A stretch of 64,000 nt of DNA, taken from Kalaharituber pfeilii (taxonomy: Eukaryota; Ascomycota; Pezizomycetes; Pezizales; Pezizaceae). The stretch is taken from NCBI GenBank assembly GCA_015179045.1, contig WHUZ01000014.1:1178001-1242000 (forward strand), read 5' to 3'. Made by a program: the position numbers and the translations under genes. Numbering within the stretch: the first letter of the stretch is position 1; each line of letters starts with the position of its first letter. This document shows positions 12,391 through 23,300 of this stretch, in pieces. The notes beneath the pieces are model-generated. The model did no database searches. It worked only from the letters and a program-made list of their open reading frames with translations, and was not told the DNA's origin.

Positions 12391-12599
12391 ATGCACAGAA
12401 TATATAAAACAAATATTCAGTTTTCGTGCAATATATGCCCAGCAGCAAAATACGCTGGGGCCGGAGGACCTGATCCAGCTCCGCCGGGTTTATCTACACT
12501 CAACCTCACTAGAAAGGCCACATGCTAATTTTGCTATTTCCAAAGTGGTGACGAAGTGTACAGGTAACTTAATTCGATACCTCAGTATTTCTCCTTTTT

Positions 12600-13250
12600 T
12601 CTTTTTTGTTTTGAAGAGAGAGAGAGGGGAGGGGGAATTGAACCTATTGGCTTTGCCTTCACCTGTAAGTACAAAATAATCTCAAGACCTGATAAAGAAA
12701 AAGCCCTCCAATCCTGGAAACAAGCTGAGAAAGCAACAAACAGAATAAGCTTTCAGACCTCCGAAGAAATACATAAAAGCGGCATATATCCCAAAAACCA
12801 TCACCCTTCTCTCTGTAGACCTCACCATTTGCACTACTCTCATTATCACCAGAACAAATTTTCCTGCCACTTCTAATACAGGACGGAAGGAAGCATACAG
12901 GATATAATTCCCAACTGTACCAACCGCAACTCCTCAGGTCGCACCCAAAATTCAGCTATAGCAATAAGGTCAAATCCTCGCAGAATCTTCCTCACTTCCT
13001 TATATCCACTTTTAACTTTCCACCGCACAGATACATCCCAACACAACAATTTTAGTTTTCCACAGGGTGCCACTGAGCTTTATTGCATCATTTCGATATG
13101 CCCTCCACTGTTGACTTCATCCCGGCTTCTGGACCCCCCTTCCTATTAATGTTCAGCTTCCTCCCCTGCCAGGTCGCATGCCACTTTCCCAATCCCTTCA
13201 ACTTCTTCACCCTCTCCGGGTATTCCGGCCATTGTTCCTTATCCAGAAAT
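12600..13250 (-). mobile_element. Relict non-LTR retrotransposon, AP-endonuclease N-terminus (weak)
   Basis: On the minus strand, frame 13073-12873 reads KLKLLCWDVSVRWKVKSGYK and continues to LIAIAEFWV. This resembles the LINE endonuclease start, in which a hydrophobic-CWN-V-G core is followed by a strand ending in a conserved 'D-hydrophobic-ALQETW' pattern. Here the Asn and Glu-Thr positions are changed or degraded. Adjacent minus-strand frames (13592-13308 and 12870-12682) are open but shifted, as expected of a decayed element. No reverse transcriptase motif was found. The element boundaries are unknown. Confidence 0.35.
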
Positions 13251-14314
13251 GGTATTTGCCTCCCATTCTCCTAAATAGCTATCCGACCAGTTTCCCTATA
13301 TCGTGCATCAATTCTCTTCGCATCTTTGATATAATCTGTCGCTTTCTGAGTACAGCGGGCTATCCAATGCTCTCCGGATCCCACGTCCGATCCACCACTG
13401 CGTTGAATCCATATCTCGAGTGGGCAGCGTTATAATGCAGGAACGTAGTATAACATTTTGTTCCCGAAAGAGGATTTCAAGAGTAATCAATAGCCTGCAG
13501 TATTTCTGTTCCCAACACCCCAGAATATTTTCCTCACTGCCTAACGTCATGGCGCTAGAGGAACCGATTTGTCCAGTTTCAATACCTATCAATTTAAGGA
13601 ACCTCTCAGTACCTCAAAGATCTTTGATCTCCAGTGGGTTGACTCTCTATCCGGCGAGTGACGGCTGGGCAAAAACAACGGGACTGGAGGAAAATTGAAC
13701 ACGACCACATTCATCCTCTTGACTTAGAATGCTGCTGCTCCACCAGTTTAGTCAGTTTGAGATGCCTTTCCGAGTTCACTCTCGAGTTCACTCCCCACTT
13801 ATCCATCCCCATTTCTCCATTTCTTTCTCTGCCTTGTGTAGGCGGCCTCCGAGGCTGCAAGGCCCTCACTCAAATTCTTTCGATTTTCTTCAACCGAGTG
13901 CTTGCTGAGTACTCCGTTGATCTCTGACCCCTTTCAAATGTCAAATGTGACCTTAGATTTCCCTAGCTGGGTAATACTAAATCTTGCATCTTCAGTTCAA
14001 GTCGTACTGTGAAATAGGTCTGCCCGTTTGACATCACACAAGGGAAAAAGGTTTTGCCAGCTCGACTAAGCAGGCGTAGTTTGTAGTGTTTCAAACAAAA
14101 ACCTAGCCTAGCCCAGATTGAGAGAACAAAATCATTCAGGTTCAGAAAAGCCACAAAAAAGCCCATCCCTGCAAAAGACCTGTCACTCACGTGCCCCCAT
14201 TCACACTAACTATACGCCAGACCCGAACGAAGTATTTTAATCATATAGCAGCATGGTAATGGTACCGTTTGCATACTGCAAAATCACTATTACTAATCTC
14301 TTGCTCAATTTATA

Positions 14315-14520
14315 GCAAGCATGATAGTGTAGCAGCAGGAAGTATAGCAAGCGTGGTAGCAGCATAGTAGTATCATAGTATGGTGCAGTATGATGAATAT
14401 GCATTCACTTATGTCATGAAGTATAGCAAGTGTGGTAGCAGCATGATAAGTATGCATTCTTTTGCATGTTGTATAGTAGTATTGGCAGCATGCATTCACC
14501 TTACATGTCATGAATGTCCG
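14315..14520. repeat. Imperfect direct repeats (GTATAGCAAGYGTGGTAGCAGC)
   Basis: GAAGTATAGCAAGYGTGGTA followed by GCAGCAT occurs around 14339 and again around 14419. The word TATGCATTC recurs three times nearby, and related TAGCAAGCATGATAG copies flank them. It is a scrambled short-repeat block without coding potential. Confidence 0.6.
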
Positions 14521-14574
14521 CTTGCTTATAGAATCGCGGTGGTATAGTAGCACGGTAGTATGCAGTAGTGAGAA

Positions 14575-14690
14575 GATTGGAGGTGAAGGGGGGGAGGGTG
14601 AGGAGAGAGGGGGTAGGGAGGGTGGAGGGGGAGGGGAGAGAGAGGGGAGAGGGGGGAAAGGAGAAGAGAGAGGGCGGGGAGGCAGCGGGA
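14575..14690. repeat. Purine-rich (GGGGAGA) low-complexity tract
   Basis: An uninterrupted, almost pure G/A stretch rich in GGGGAGAG and GGAGGG words. ORFs read across it (Gly/Glu or Pro/Ser/Leu-rich) are artefacts of the composition. Confidence 0.8.
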
Positions 14691-15492
14691 GTTCGAATCT
14701 TGGAGTAGCACAGTGGTAGTATTAAAGGCCTCACGGTCGAGAGGCCGGTCACTGCTTGTGTACTGTACTGTTACTGTTACACAGTCACTAGCATCAGGGA
14801 TGCATATGGCGAAATGGCACATATGCTCCACTTTTCGCCGGTCATTCCACATTCACCCACCTGGACAGCTGCAGTATAACATGTGAGGTTTGCAGAAGCA
14901 GCTCAAAGCGAATTACAGAGCCTGGAAGCAGTTGAGGAAATGAGAAACTGGCAGGATTATGATGTCTTAATGTGGTCGATCGAATCTTCTGAACATATAA
15001 AGTGTGATCATGGGACCATTCAAACTACTCATGTCATCATCTTTTGACTTATTGCAACTGCGCTTAGGCTCGAGACTAACTTAACGGTATGCAACCTTTC
15101 AGCCCTATCATAAGCTACTGCGTTCTAGCACTGACCAAAACCGAGACGGATTGCTGACTGGCTGTTCCGTGAAGCAAAGCGGGGATGGGAGAGACAATTG
15201 ATTGGTATCGTCTTCTTGGTAAAATCTATGGTAGGATTGTTAGCTGCGCCGGCAGTCCATACTCTTCACGATAGTTCACCGACCAGCCTTATGGACCTTC
15301 CTCCTGTAAAGTTCACGCTGCTATGACAGGAATAATACTGCATTCAATAGCAACTATCCGTGTTCGACATAATGATGATAAAAAACAGAATGAGAAGTCA
15401 ACCCATACATATACCCGCACACTGGCTGAAGGCCCCTCCCCACAGTCCTCCCTACAGTTCTCCCTATCGGTCCAACCATCGCTCCGTCGCAC

Positions 15493-16539
15493 TCACAAAC
15501 CATCCGACGGCACAACATTGGGGTCGTCTGGCGCTTTCTCTTCCTTCTCCTTCAGTACCCATTTCGTATCTACTGCCTTCTTTCCAGCTGGCACATCATC
15601 TACCCAATCAAATACTTCAAGCTTCTTCAGCTGTTCGAGCTCCCTGTTTATCGCCAGTTCCCATTTCGACGCCTCCGGACTCTCCAGTGCTTCGGTTACA
15701 GTAATATGTGCCTCATGCACATACCCTGGGTCTTCGTCCAGTCTCACCCTGGAATCAGTTCCTTTGTTTAATCTTGCAGATCGCCGCAGCTGTGGTTGGT
15801 CTTGGCTCGGCTCCGCCGCCTCCTGAAACAACTGCCTTTCAGCGGCTCGTGCCGCTATAGCTTCCGGGAATGTGCTTCCGTAGCTTGTCCATCCTCCTTC
15901 CAGGAATGGTGGTGGACTCGGATTGGTACTTTTGACCTTTGGTTCTGCTTGTGACTTGGGTGTAGTTGTTCTGGATTCCACCTGTGAACGTTGGGGGACT
16001 TCAAGGCTTGGAAAAGCACCTGGTATGGATTGCTCTTCCTGCCGTTCTTCTTGGTGTATTGATTCTTCATTACTGACCCTATCGATAGTGATTTCTATTG
16101 CACTCTTTTTGGGATCCCTTCTCCGAGGGTTCTTTGCAGTGGTAATCCTGTTGTTTGCTAGAAGCACTCGGTAGATACCATGAGTGAGGGATGGAGTCAA
16201 TATTCTGGCGGGTATGGCTCGCTCGGATAGTTTTCCGTCGTTGTATGTGTGTGCATATACAGGTTCTCCAAATGCTCGAAAGGCTGAACGCTCCTCTTGA
16301 ATATTGGTTCCAGGGCGAGCCACCTCTAGTGGAGATTTTCCTTCCAACGTAATGTGAGGGAGCCTATTCTTCACGAATACAACGTATTCCATTGCATAGG
16401 GCCAGAATTTTTTCGGAAGACCACTCCCGAACAGATTGTTGCGGATCATAGAAGCGATGGTACGGTTGGTTCGCTCTGGTACGGCATTGGTCTGACTGTG
16501 GTGTGCTACAGTTGGCCGTATTGTAGTTCCTCTCTTCAA
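15493..16539 (-). pseudogene. Copia integrase C-terminus to RT N-terminus (second part of polyprotein)
   Basis: The frame is 348 residues. It continues the integrase of the preceding frame after the one-base shift: KRGTTIRPTVAHHSQTNAVP then ERTNRT supplies the catalytic Glu of the D,D-35-E triad. FGSGLPKKFWPYAMEYVVFV and KNRLPH are the typical copia integrase tail. A Pro/Ser/Gln-rich linker (about residues 150-250) follows, then AHITVTEALESPEASKWELA and VDTKWVLKEKEE, the region immediately before copia reverse transcriptase. Translation stops after VVPSDGL, and no RT motif (YKARLVAKGF or YVDD type) follows on the genome. Confidence 0.88.
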
Positions 16540-16555
16540 CGCCCATTCTTTGGTC

Positions 16556-18094
16556 TCATTCGAATAGTACTCCCCTTCCGAAGTCTGTCCTTATTTCTTT
16601 GACGGGGCGTCCAAATGCTCGCTCAAACTGCTCGACCATCTCTCTGAACGCCTTCCCAGCCTCGGATTTCGTACCTGTAGCTCGCGCTAGGGTAATCCTG
16701 GAGTGATCATCTATCAGGGTGATAAAGTATATTTTTCGTCCAACGCCCTCTGTTGGGTAGGGCCCACAGATGTCGGAATGCACGAGTTCTCCTACTTCTT
16801 TTGTCCGAATCTTATTGAGTTGAGACGCAGCTACTGGTTTGCTCATGCTTCCTCTCATGCAGGCATCACACTCCTCGCGCGGTCGACGTAACAGAGAAGG
16901 GGGTGCTTCTGGGATGAGTTTGAAGGAGGAAAGGGGAAAATGTCCATACCTTTCATGCCATTCTTGTTCTAGCGACATCACTTCGTTTTCTTTGATAGTT
17001 CTGAATTTTCCTTGCTTGATGATGTGAGTTATCCTTCCATCTTGTGTGATGGTTCCTTCTCCATTTTGCATTCTTATATCTCCACCGGCGTCTTCCAGTG
17101 CTCCCCAGCTAATCAGCTTCCTGGGACAGGTTGGGATCACGAGAACGTCAGGCAGGATGAGCTCTCCGACTTTTACTGTACCCTTGTGGGTGGATATGGC
17201 CATGCCGGATGCTCCTTTTATTTCCTCATGCCATTCCTGAGGATCAATGAGGTCGTTTACATCATATGTAACATGGGTGGTCGCCGCACAATCCACGTTC
17301 CACGCAGAGGATCTGCTGGTGGATTGAGATAACATGAATAAGAACTTCTCTTCTTTTCTTTCCTCCTCTTTCATTACAAGAGCCTCTTTAGTTTGCTTGT
17401 TCTTATATCTGCAGTCCTTTTCGTCATGGTTTGTTCCTGGATACCCGGCTCGTTTACAGTGCCAGCATCGTACTTTCTTTTTGGATTCCTGAGTGATAGT
17501 GAGGGCCGCCTGAGGGTCTATTGTTATTTCGTCTTTGGATGATCTTTTCCGGGGTGTTACTTCCTTCAACCTCATTACCACACTGGCGTAGGTGGGCTTG
17601 TCTTCTTTTGAGGTGATATTATCAATGATATTCTGATAAGGTTGCATGCGTGGTAACGAGGCTAGCAGCATTGTCGCTTTCCAACCATCACTTTGACAAA
17701 AAGGATGAATTCCTGCCGCAAGTGATGATGTGACTGTGGATCCTGTGCTGGCGGATTGCGCAAGTTTGAGCCATCGGCGTTCGAATTCCGTGATATGGTC
17801 GGAAAGGGAGTCTTTTCTATCATCGAACTTTAAGTGGGTTACATTCATGAGAAGTGAGGACAGGTGAATTCTGGTTTGTCCTTCATAATTGTCCTTCAAA
17901 ATTTTCCATGCCTCGGCCGCATTTGGAGCTGCCCTGATTTTCAGCTGTGCTTCTTTCTCGCAGCTATCCATTAAGTAGTCGAGGGCTTTATCTGACTTAT
18001 CGTCCCAATCTGTTGCTCCAGACGATGGCCTGGGTGTAGTCCCGTCTACTATCTCCAATAGTTTCTGGCGGCGAAGTTGCCTTTGAGCTTCCAC
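16556..18094 (-). pseudogene. Copia gag-protease-integrase (first part of frame-shifted polyprotein)
   Basis: The 512-residue frame contains: a gag region (residues ~20-195, UBN2/gag-like, with AWKILKDNYEGQTR and LKFDDRKDSLSDHITEFERRW); a zinc knuckle near 209-227 (CWHCKRAGYPGTNHDEKDC, long spacing between second Cys and His); a protease-like segment near 262-275 (WNVDCAATTHVTYD); an integrase HHCC zinc region near 375-425 (HERYGH ... CDACMRG); and the start of the integrase core (HSDICGPYPT, then IRTDFGR). The copia protease site is normally Asp-Ser/Thr-Gly, but here it is Asp-Cys-Ala. The frame ends RGVLFE-stop because of one extra G in the GGGG run near 16572-16576. Residues upstream of the ATG (minus strand, to ~18145) also read as gag, so the original start is lost. 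Confidence 0.88.
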
Positions 18095-18145
18095 TACCCA
18101 GGCTGGGTAGTCATTTTCGTCCCTTAGTTTTTCCGATATGCGCGG

Positions 18146-18245
18146 TTAGTCTCGTAACCAGACGCTGACTAAGCGGAGTTTCATGCATGGGTGTTGCTCC
18201 GCTTAGGAGCAACCGCATAAGCCTCATGCATGGGCGAGGGGCTAG
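18146..18245. repeat. Short inverted/direct repeat block beside the copia remnant
   Basis: CTAAGCGGAG (~18168) is inverted as CTCCGCTTAG (~18199). The word CATGCATGGG occurs twice (~18183 and ~18224). The block abuts the 5' break of the copia sequence and may be an insertion end or excision scar. No family was recognised. Confidence 0.4.
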
Positions 18246-18371
18246 ATTAACGTTTCTCCAACACCTCCTGCATCACTAGGTTTAATTCCCTATAGGGCTA
18301 TAGCTAAAGTCACATTCTCATAAACCAGAATCTGCTTGAATTCCCTATAAGTCCAACTGATATATCAAACG

Positions 18372-20350
18372 ATGTCCGATCCCTATCTATAGCTGCATCA
18401 ATTGCTGGCCTTCTTTCATGTTCAGCAAAGCTTGTAAGCGTGCTGAAGGGTCTCTGCGATTGCGGAGTGCGAGCGAAGCAGGAACCAGAATCCCTCAGCC
18501 ACCTCATGGAAGAAATGCAAGATATGACTGTCATCTTTTCTCAGGTTCAGCTGTTTATTGTTGGGACATCAAAGATTCTGAACCGATGCAGATTAAAAAT
18601 GTTGATTATTCATCACCTTGCTTCAACTTTGAGTCGATGTGTTTTAATTGCTTCCAAGCTGGACAAGTATCTGAGTCAGGTAATAGGCGTTAGTGATCCA
18701 ACCTCCATGAAAATTGCAGCAAATAAAGCAAGTCTTTTGTTCGAGAGGATTAAATGGGGATTGTGGAAGGAATCAGAAATTGTAGCCTTCATTGAGGACC
18801 TGCAGCGGCACAAGTTGAGTTTGAACTTGATGCTAGAGATTATTCAATAGTAAGTTAAGAGAACTACAGTATAGCATTAAATCTATTATCTTTGGAGGGG
18901 GTTGAGGCGGTGAAAAAAAATTCTAAACTGACCTCTTCCATAGCCATACCACCGTAGAAGCTTCTGAAAGGCTTGAGAAATTGGGAGAGGCAGTTTGTGC
19001 GATTTCAATCCAGTTGCGAGAATTCACCGGCCGTCCCGATCCTCCAGTAAGCGATGAATTCGAGTCTTCAAGAGTCAATAATCGGCGTAAGGTTACAGAT
19101 AACATCAACCACAATCAAGGATGACCAGGTCCCCAGCGAGAATAATGACGCTGTATGGATCAGAACAGCATCATCATCTCGTAGCACATTATCCTTGCGA
19201 TCTATGCGATTGGTGGTACCCCCATTCGTGGATGAATCGAAGAACTCAAGACCTTACAAATGAATTCAGAGTTGGGGCATGAGAAATAATGCTTACTCCA
19301 CATTCACTAGAAGCAGCTCCGCAAGAGGTTGTAGCTGGTCGATGCTTTCGAACCTGAGCTTGGGTGATCTCTCAGTTTCAGAGATCTCGGTGATTGAGCT
19401 GCCTATTTGCTTAATTGATCTCTGGGACTCACAGTCATACCAAGTTCAAGTTCCACTTGATTTAGCTACTGGAAGCCACAGATCACACCGAAAATTGAAA
19501 TTGAAATTGAAATGACTTCTTCCATGGGCATCCGCTATGCCATTCGCAATGGGAATGAGAATGCCATTCTGGATCTACTCGCTTTAGGAACTGTTATACT
19601 GACATAGAGGAGAGGAATTCAGAAGGCTGAACACCACTCGCTCACGCTGCATATATGGGTCGTGGAAGCATCTGCAAATTACTATTGGAGAGGGGAGCAA
19701 GCATGATAAGGATAATCCACTATAGCATTTCAAATGGGAATGAGAATATCGTTCGAGGTTTACTCACTTTGGGAGCAGATATACAAGAGAGGGATCCAAG
19801 AGGAGTAACACCGCTTGCGCCGCTGCATACAGATACAATGAAGATATCTGCAAATTGCTCTTGGAAAGAGGAGCAAGCGAGGCAGCGATCGCTTCCATTA
19901 CTCCTCCGATGGAGCTTACTGGCCGCATCCATGTTGCACTGGATAATGACAGCAAGACTGTGGTACGATTGCTGATCGCGATGGGTGTAGACATCGAGGA
20001 GGTGTAGGCATCGAGGAACGATATGGCCGATGGAGCAGAACACCATTGCTCCATGCTCTATGCCGAGGAAAAGCAGCAATTGCAAGGCTCTTGATTGAGA
20101 AGGTTGTAGATCTTTTCGCACGTTATAGCTCGCAGTGGACGGTAGTACAAAGGAGGCGATCCAGAGATCTTGACAGAAATCCTGGAGAGAGGAGCGTCGA
20201 AGCTCATTAACGAGAGATCATTCATAGGAAGCTTCACCCCACTCCACATGCGGCACAGTCTCCGCTCTCACGCTTGCAGAGATATTGATTGAGCATGGCG
20301 CATCTACAGACATCCGGAATAAGAAACGAAGAGACCGAACGATGAGGCAG
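18372..20350 (+). pseudogene. Decayed fungal STAND N-domain / ankyrin-repeat gene
   Basis: After the ATG at 18372 (MSDP), a one-base loss at about 18382 breaks the frame. The next frame reads LSIAASIAGLL and continues to IIQ at 18850. This is the fungal STAND N-terminal domain, whose members typically begin M-x-P-LS-hydrophobic-AS-hydrophobic-GLL. A canonical intron follows (GTAAGTTAAG at about 18850, CCATAG before 18943). The next exon reads HTTVEASERLEKLGEAVCAI and is broken at a TGA near 19124. Frame-shifted remnants continue: SWSMLSNLSLGDLSVSEISV (~19330), then ankyrin-like units GNENIVRGLLTLGADIQERD (~19735), KTVVRLLIAMGVDIEE (~19950) and IEHGASTDIRNKK (~20290). Such genes belong to the fungal NLR-like incompatibility/immunity repertoire. 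No NACHT or NB-ARC region is visible here. It is a relic. Confidence 0.75.
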
Positions 20351-23300
20351 TGCGATATGGTACTAACGAGGTGAGGTTATATCTTTACTCGCTACTTTCA
20401 CCGGAAGAGCAGATGCGAATAGAGATAGATATAATGGTTATGTTATGAAAGCGTGTAAAGGATAACTCCTTCGCCTGCGGCATGAGGTTGATTATTCTCT
20501 GAAAGTATCCTGGAGGAGCTGTTGTTCTAATATGCATCTTGCTGGTTATTTTCGACTTGGCCTTTGTATTATGTTACTATCATGTATCTCTCTCTCGCTC
20601 TGTTCTCCCTCCCGTTACATAATTTTTACTTTCATCTTCACACTAGTTTCTATATATAACCACCACAATGAAACTGCAATTTTCGTGAGCCCTAAGCGCA
20701 AGTGATGAAAAGCAGAGAGTGCAATGGAAAACTGATGATGGATCAGTACTTGTTGTTTCCGCTCATTTTCCATATCATTTAAAAATACTTTTTACTTAAT
20801 CTCCTATGATTTCCTGTATATCAAGCAGCTAGCCTACCAAATAGTTCATCGAACAGCCCGTGAATAGCATGTAGATCAGCCTATCCAGCACCATAGCATA
20901 AAGTAGCTTCACTTATCATTCAATACCGGTCATAGGCGCAGCTGCCGCCATGTTCTACTGGGCTATACGCAGAAAACAAGCCTCAGTGCAGTCCACCACA
21001 CCCAAATAAACCGCTCAGGGTAATGATAAAACTCCCCCACCCCATCCTTTATTCCGTCAGCTAGCGCTACTCCAGGTTTAATTATATTACGTACTCAGTT
21101 TTTTCTGCAAGGAGTGAGGAGCGCTGGGGCAGGTGGTTCTGAACCACCATGATCACGTGACCATTATTTAGTCAGCATCTAATGGAGGCACGTGAGTTCA
21201 AGGGACGGTCTATTTGGCTTTCTGCTACCTGCGCCTGCTTCATCTCCTCACCACGCAGCCTACCACCTCATACCCCCAGCTTCACCAGCATCAGCACTAG
21301 TAGCAGCGTCAGCAGCAGTGATGTTAGCAGTACCAGAATTGCAACTATGGGTCCTTGGAGGAGGGGTAGGGATCCCGAAATTTGCAGGCTGGTCATTCAA
21401 CAGCAGAAGTTCCGAACCGCACGTATCCAAAGCACATTGACTTACCAGACGCCGACCTCGATGAGGACACATTAGAAATTGTACAGGACAGCCTCTATTG
21501 CTGTGCAGCGTTTCCTCGGGTTTTGGCCGGTAATTGCACCCCGTAACTGTCAGATATTGCCGCATCTCAACTCAATAAAGGGCCCTTCAACGTGGAATCC
21601 TCCTTGCGCATCTGAGCGCTTCATCAGCTTGCGGATATGCCCGACCTAAATGGCTATAGTCAGACTCAACCTGCAGATAGTACTCCGAGCACGCCGTTGA
21701 ATGGGCTCCAACAATCTTTCCGTGGCACACCAAATCCCGCTTCACCTTCTATACTCCGTTTCCTCTAGCGATGATGCTCCAATTGCGCTCCGTCTTCCCT
21801 CCGCATAATACTCACATATACAGTTTTTGAGTTACCTTTCGGTTCAGTAAACACAAACGATTGCGCGACGCCCAAAGCATCCTCGGAGTAGCTTACCGCC
21901 CAGCAGCAGTAGCCTATAGGCGATATATATTTATATTCTTCCTTATATACCCCAGGTGGCATGCCTTCATGCTGCGCTACGCTAATTTCTGACTATTCGG
22001 TCGGACGCTTGTTCAAGCGCGCTGGAGCTTGGAGGTGCTGCCCCCTCTTCAAAATGCAAACAGCTCCCTCCCAAACGGACCAGGTCTATGCCAAGCGACC
22101 TCGACTATGGACTATGGTGTTAGTGAGGGCGGATTTGAAGATGCTCGCTAGTTAAGAATTCAAAGACAGCCTGGATACGGAATAACCTGGAGTACGAATC
22201 AGTGAGAACCTGACTCAATTAGACGATGAATTCCCGAAACAAGAGGTACTGTCCTTCTCAATCAATAAGCAAACGGCGGTTTGAATCGTTGGAATATTGG
22301 GATTCCAGATCGTCCAAGTAATGTTATAGGTGAAGAAGGTTTGACTGAGTTTGGCATGAGTCCCGAAGAAAGAGATACTGCTCAAAAAAAGAAGCGACTT
22401 GTGTGGCTTATGGATATGAGGGATTGGTCTCTTATCGAAAGCAAGCTCAAGCTGTGTTAGGTGGGAGGTTTATCCTTATATGAAGGCTCCAATCAAGGGT
22501 ATCACGAGGGGCTTGGTTGGTCTCAAGAGTGTTGATGCAAGAATTCCAGCTTGAACGCCTATATGGCATCTTGGACTCGCTCACGATGCTGTGGACTTCT
22601 GTACTATTAATTCAGGCACCCTTTATTATCAATTTGCTTTCCGGGACCGATATCTTTTTGTTGCTACTACGTTAGACGTGGGAAAATCAGCCCAACTCTC
22701 GGAGGACATAACATCAACTCTCCCAATAGCCTCTTTGATTAAATCAAACTGTCCACAAGGGCACCCGGTAAGCTTTTCTTACTCTACCAGTTTGCTTAGT
22801 ACAGTGCTAACTAGTGGTTCGCAGAGTTTCGAAAAGCTTACTATCCAATGATCTCATGTACAAGTTCCCCCAACCCGCGCCTTCATCTCGAAACCTTGGT
22901 CATCGCTTTCTGGGTGACCTTCTCTTGACGAAGGATCCGGCTTTCCCATCTCTTGCGAGCGTCTCAACAAAACTACTTCCTCAACCTAGACATCTGCCAT
23001 GCGGAGTGGCAATTCTTTGCATACCTCACTGCACCACGTTGTAATCGGCACGGGAGCGCTGTTCCGCGCAACTACTGGCAGACAGTTATCAAAATGGTCT
23101 TCTTGGACGCGCTCAGCAGTGCTGGAGATTTACTGTATAGTTCTTTCTTCTAGAAGGAGGAAGATGCAGGGACTGCCCTCAGCAGGCAAGTAGAGAAGTT
23201 TTGTTGCGCTGTGCAGAAGCATACTTATGCTCCATTTTGCAAAAGCTGGAGCGGAAGTAGAATAGTCGTATCCTCAAAAAATGTGGGAGGTAATAGCCTC

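Larger units (their letters stand above)
13251..15492. other. Intergenic or decayed repeats, no supported gene
   Basis: There are several short ORFs but none is convincing. The segment contains imperfect direct repeats at 14315-14520 and a purine-rich low-complexity tract at 14575-14690. It ends at the breakpoint of the copia-type element. Confidence 0.45.
15493..18145 (-). mobile_element. Truncated Ty1/copia-type LTR retrotransposon
   Basis: Gag, protease and integrase regions occur in copia order (integrase before reverse transcriptase) on the minus strand. Gag-like similarity continues upstream of the first ATG to about 18145. The 3' portion stops at the very start of the reverse transcriptase region (DTKWVLKEK at about residue 325 of the second frame, then a stop). 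The RT core, RNase H and 3' LTR are therefore absent, and I see no matching LTR pair. A one-base insertion splits the integrase into two frames. The element is non-functional. Confidence 0.9.

Noticed and set aside
14685..14760. tRNA-like boxes (GTTCGAATC and TAGCACAGTGG)
   Set aside because: The boxes occur in the wrong order (B before A), no cloverleaf can be folded and the anticodon stem would have a loop of the wrong size.
15323..15826. 167-aa plus-strand frame
   Set aside because: Antisense to the copia integrase/RT linker. The Ser-rich product is a reflection of that coding sequence.
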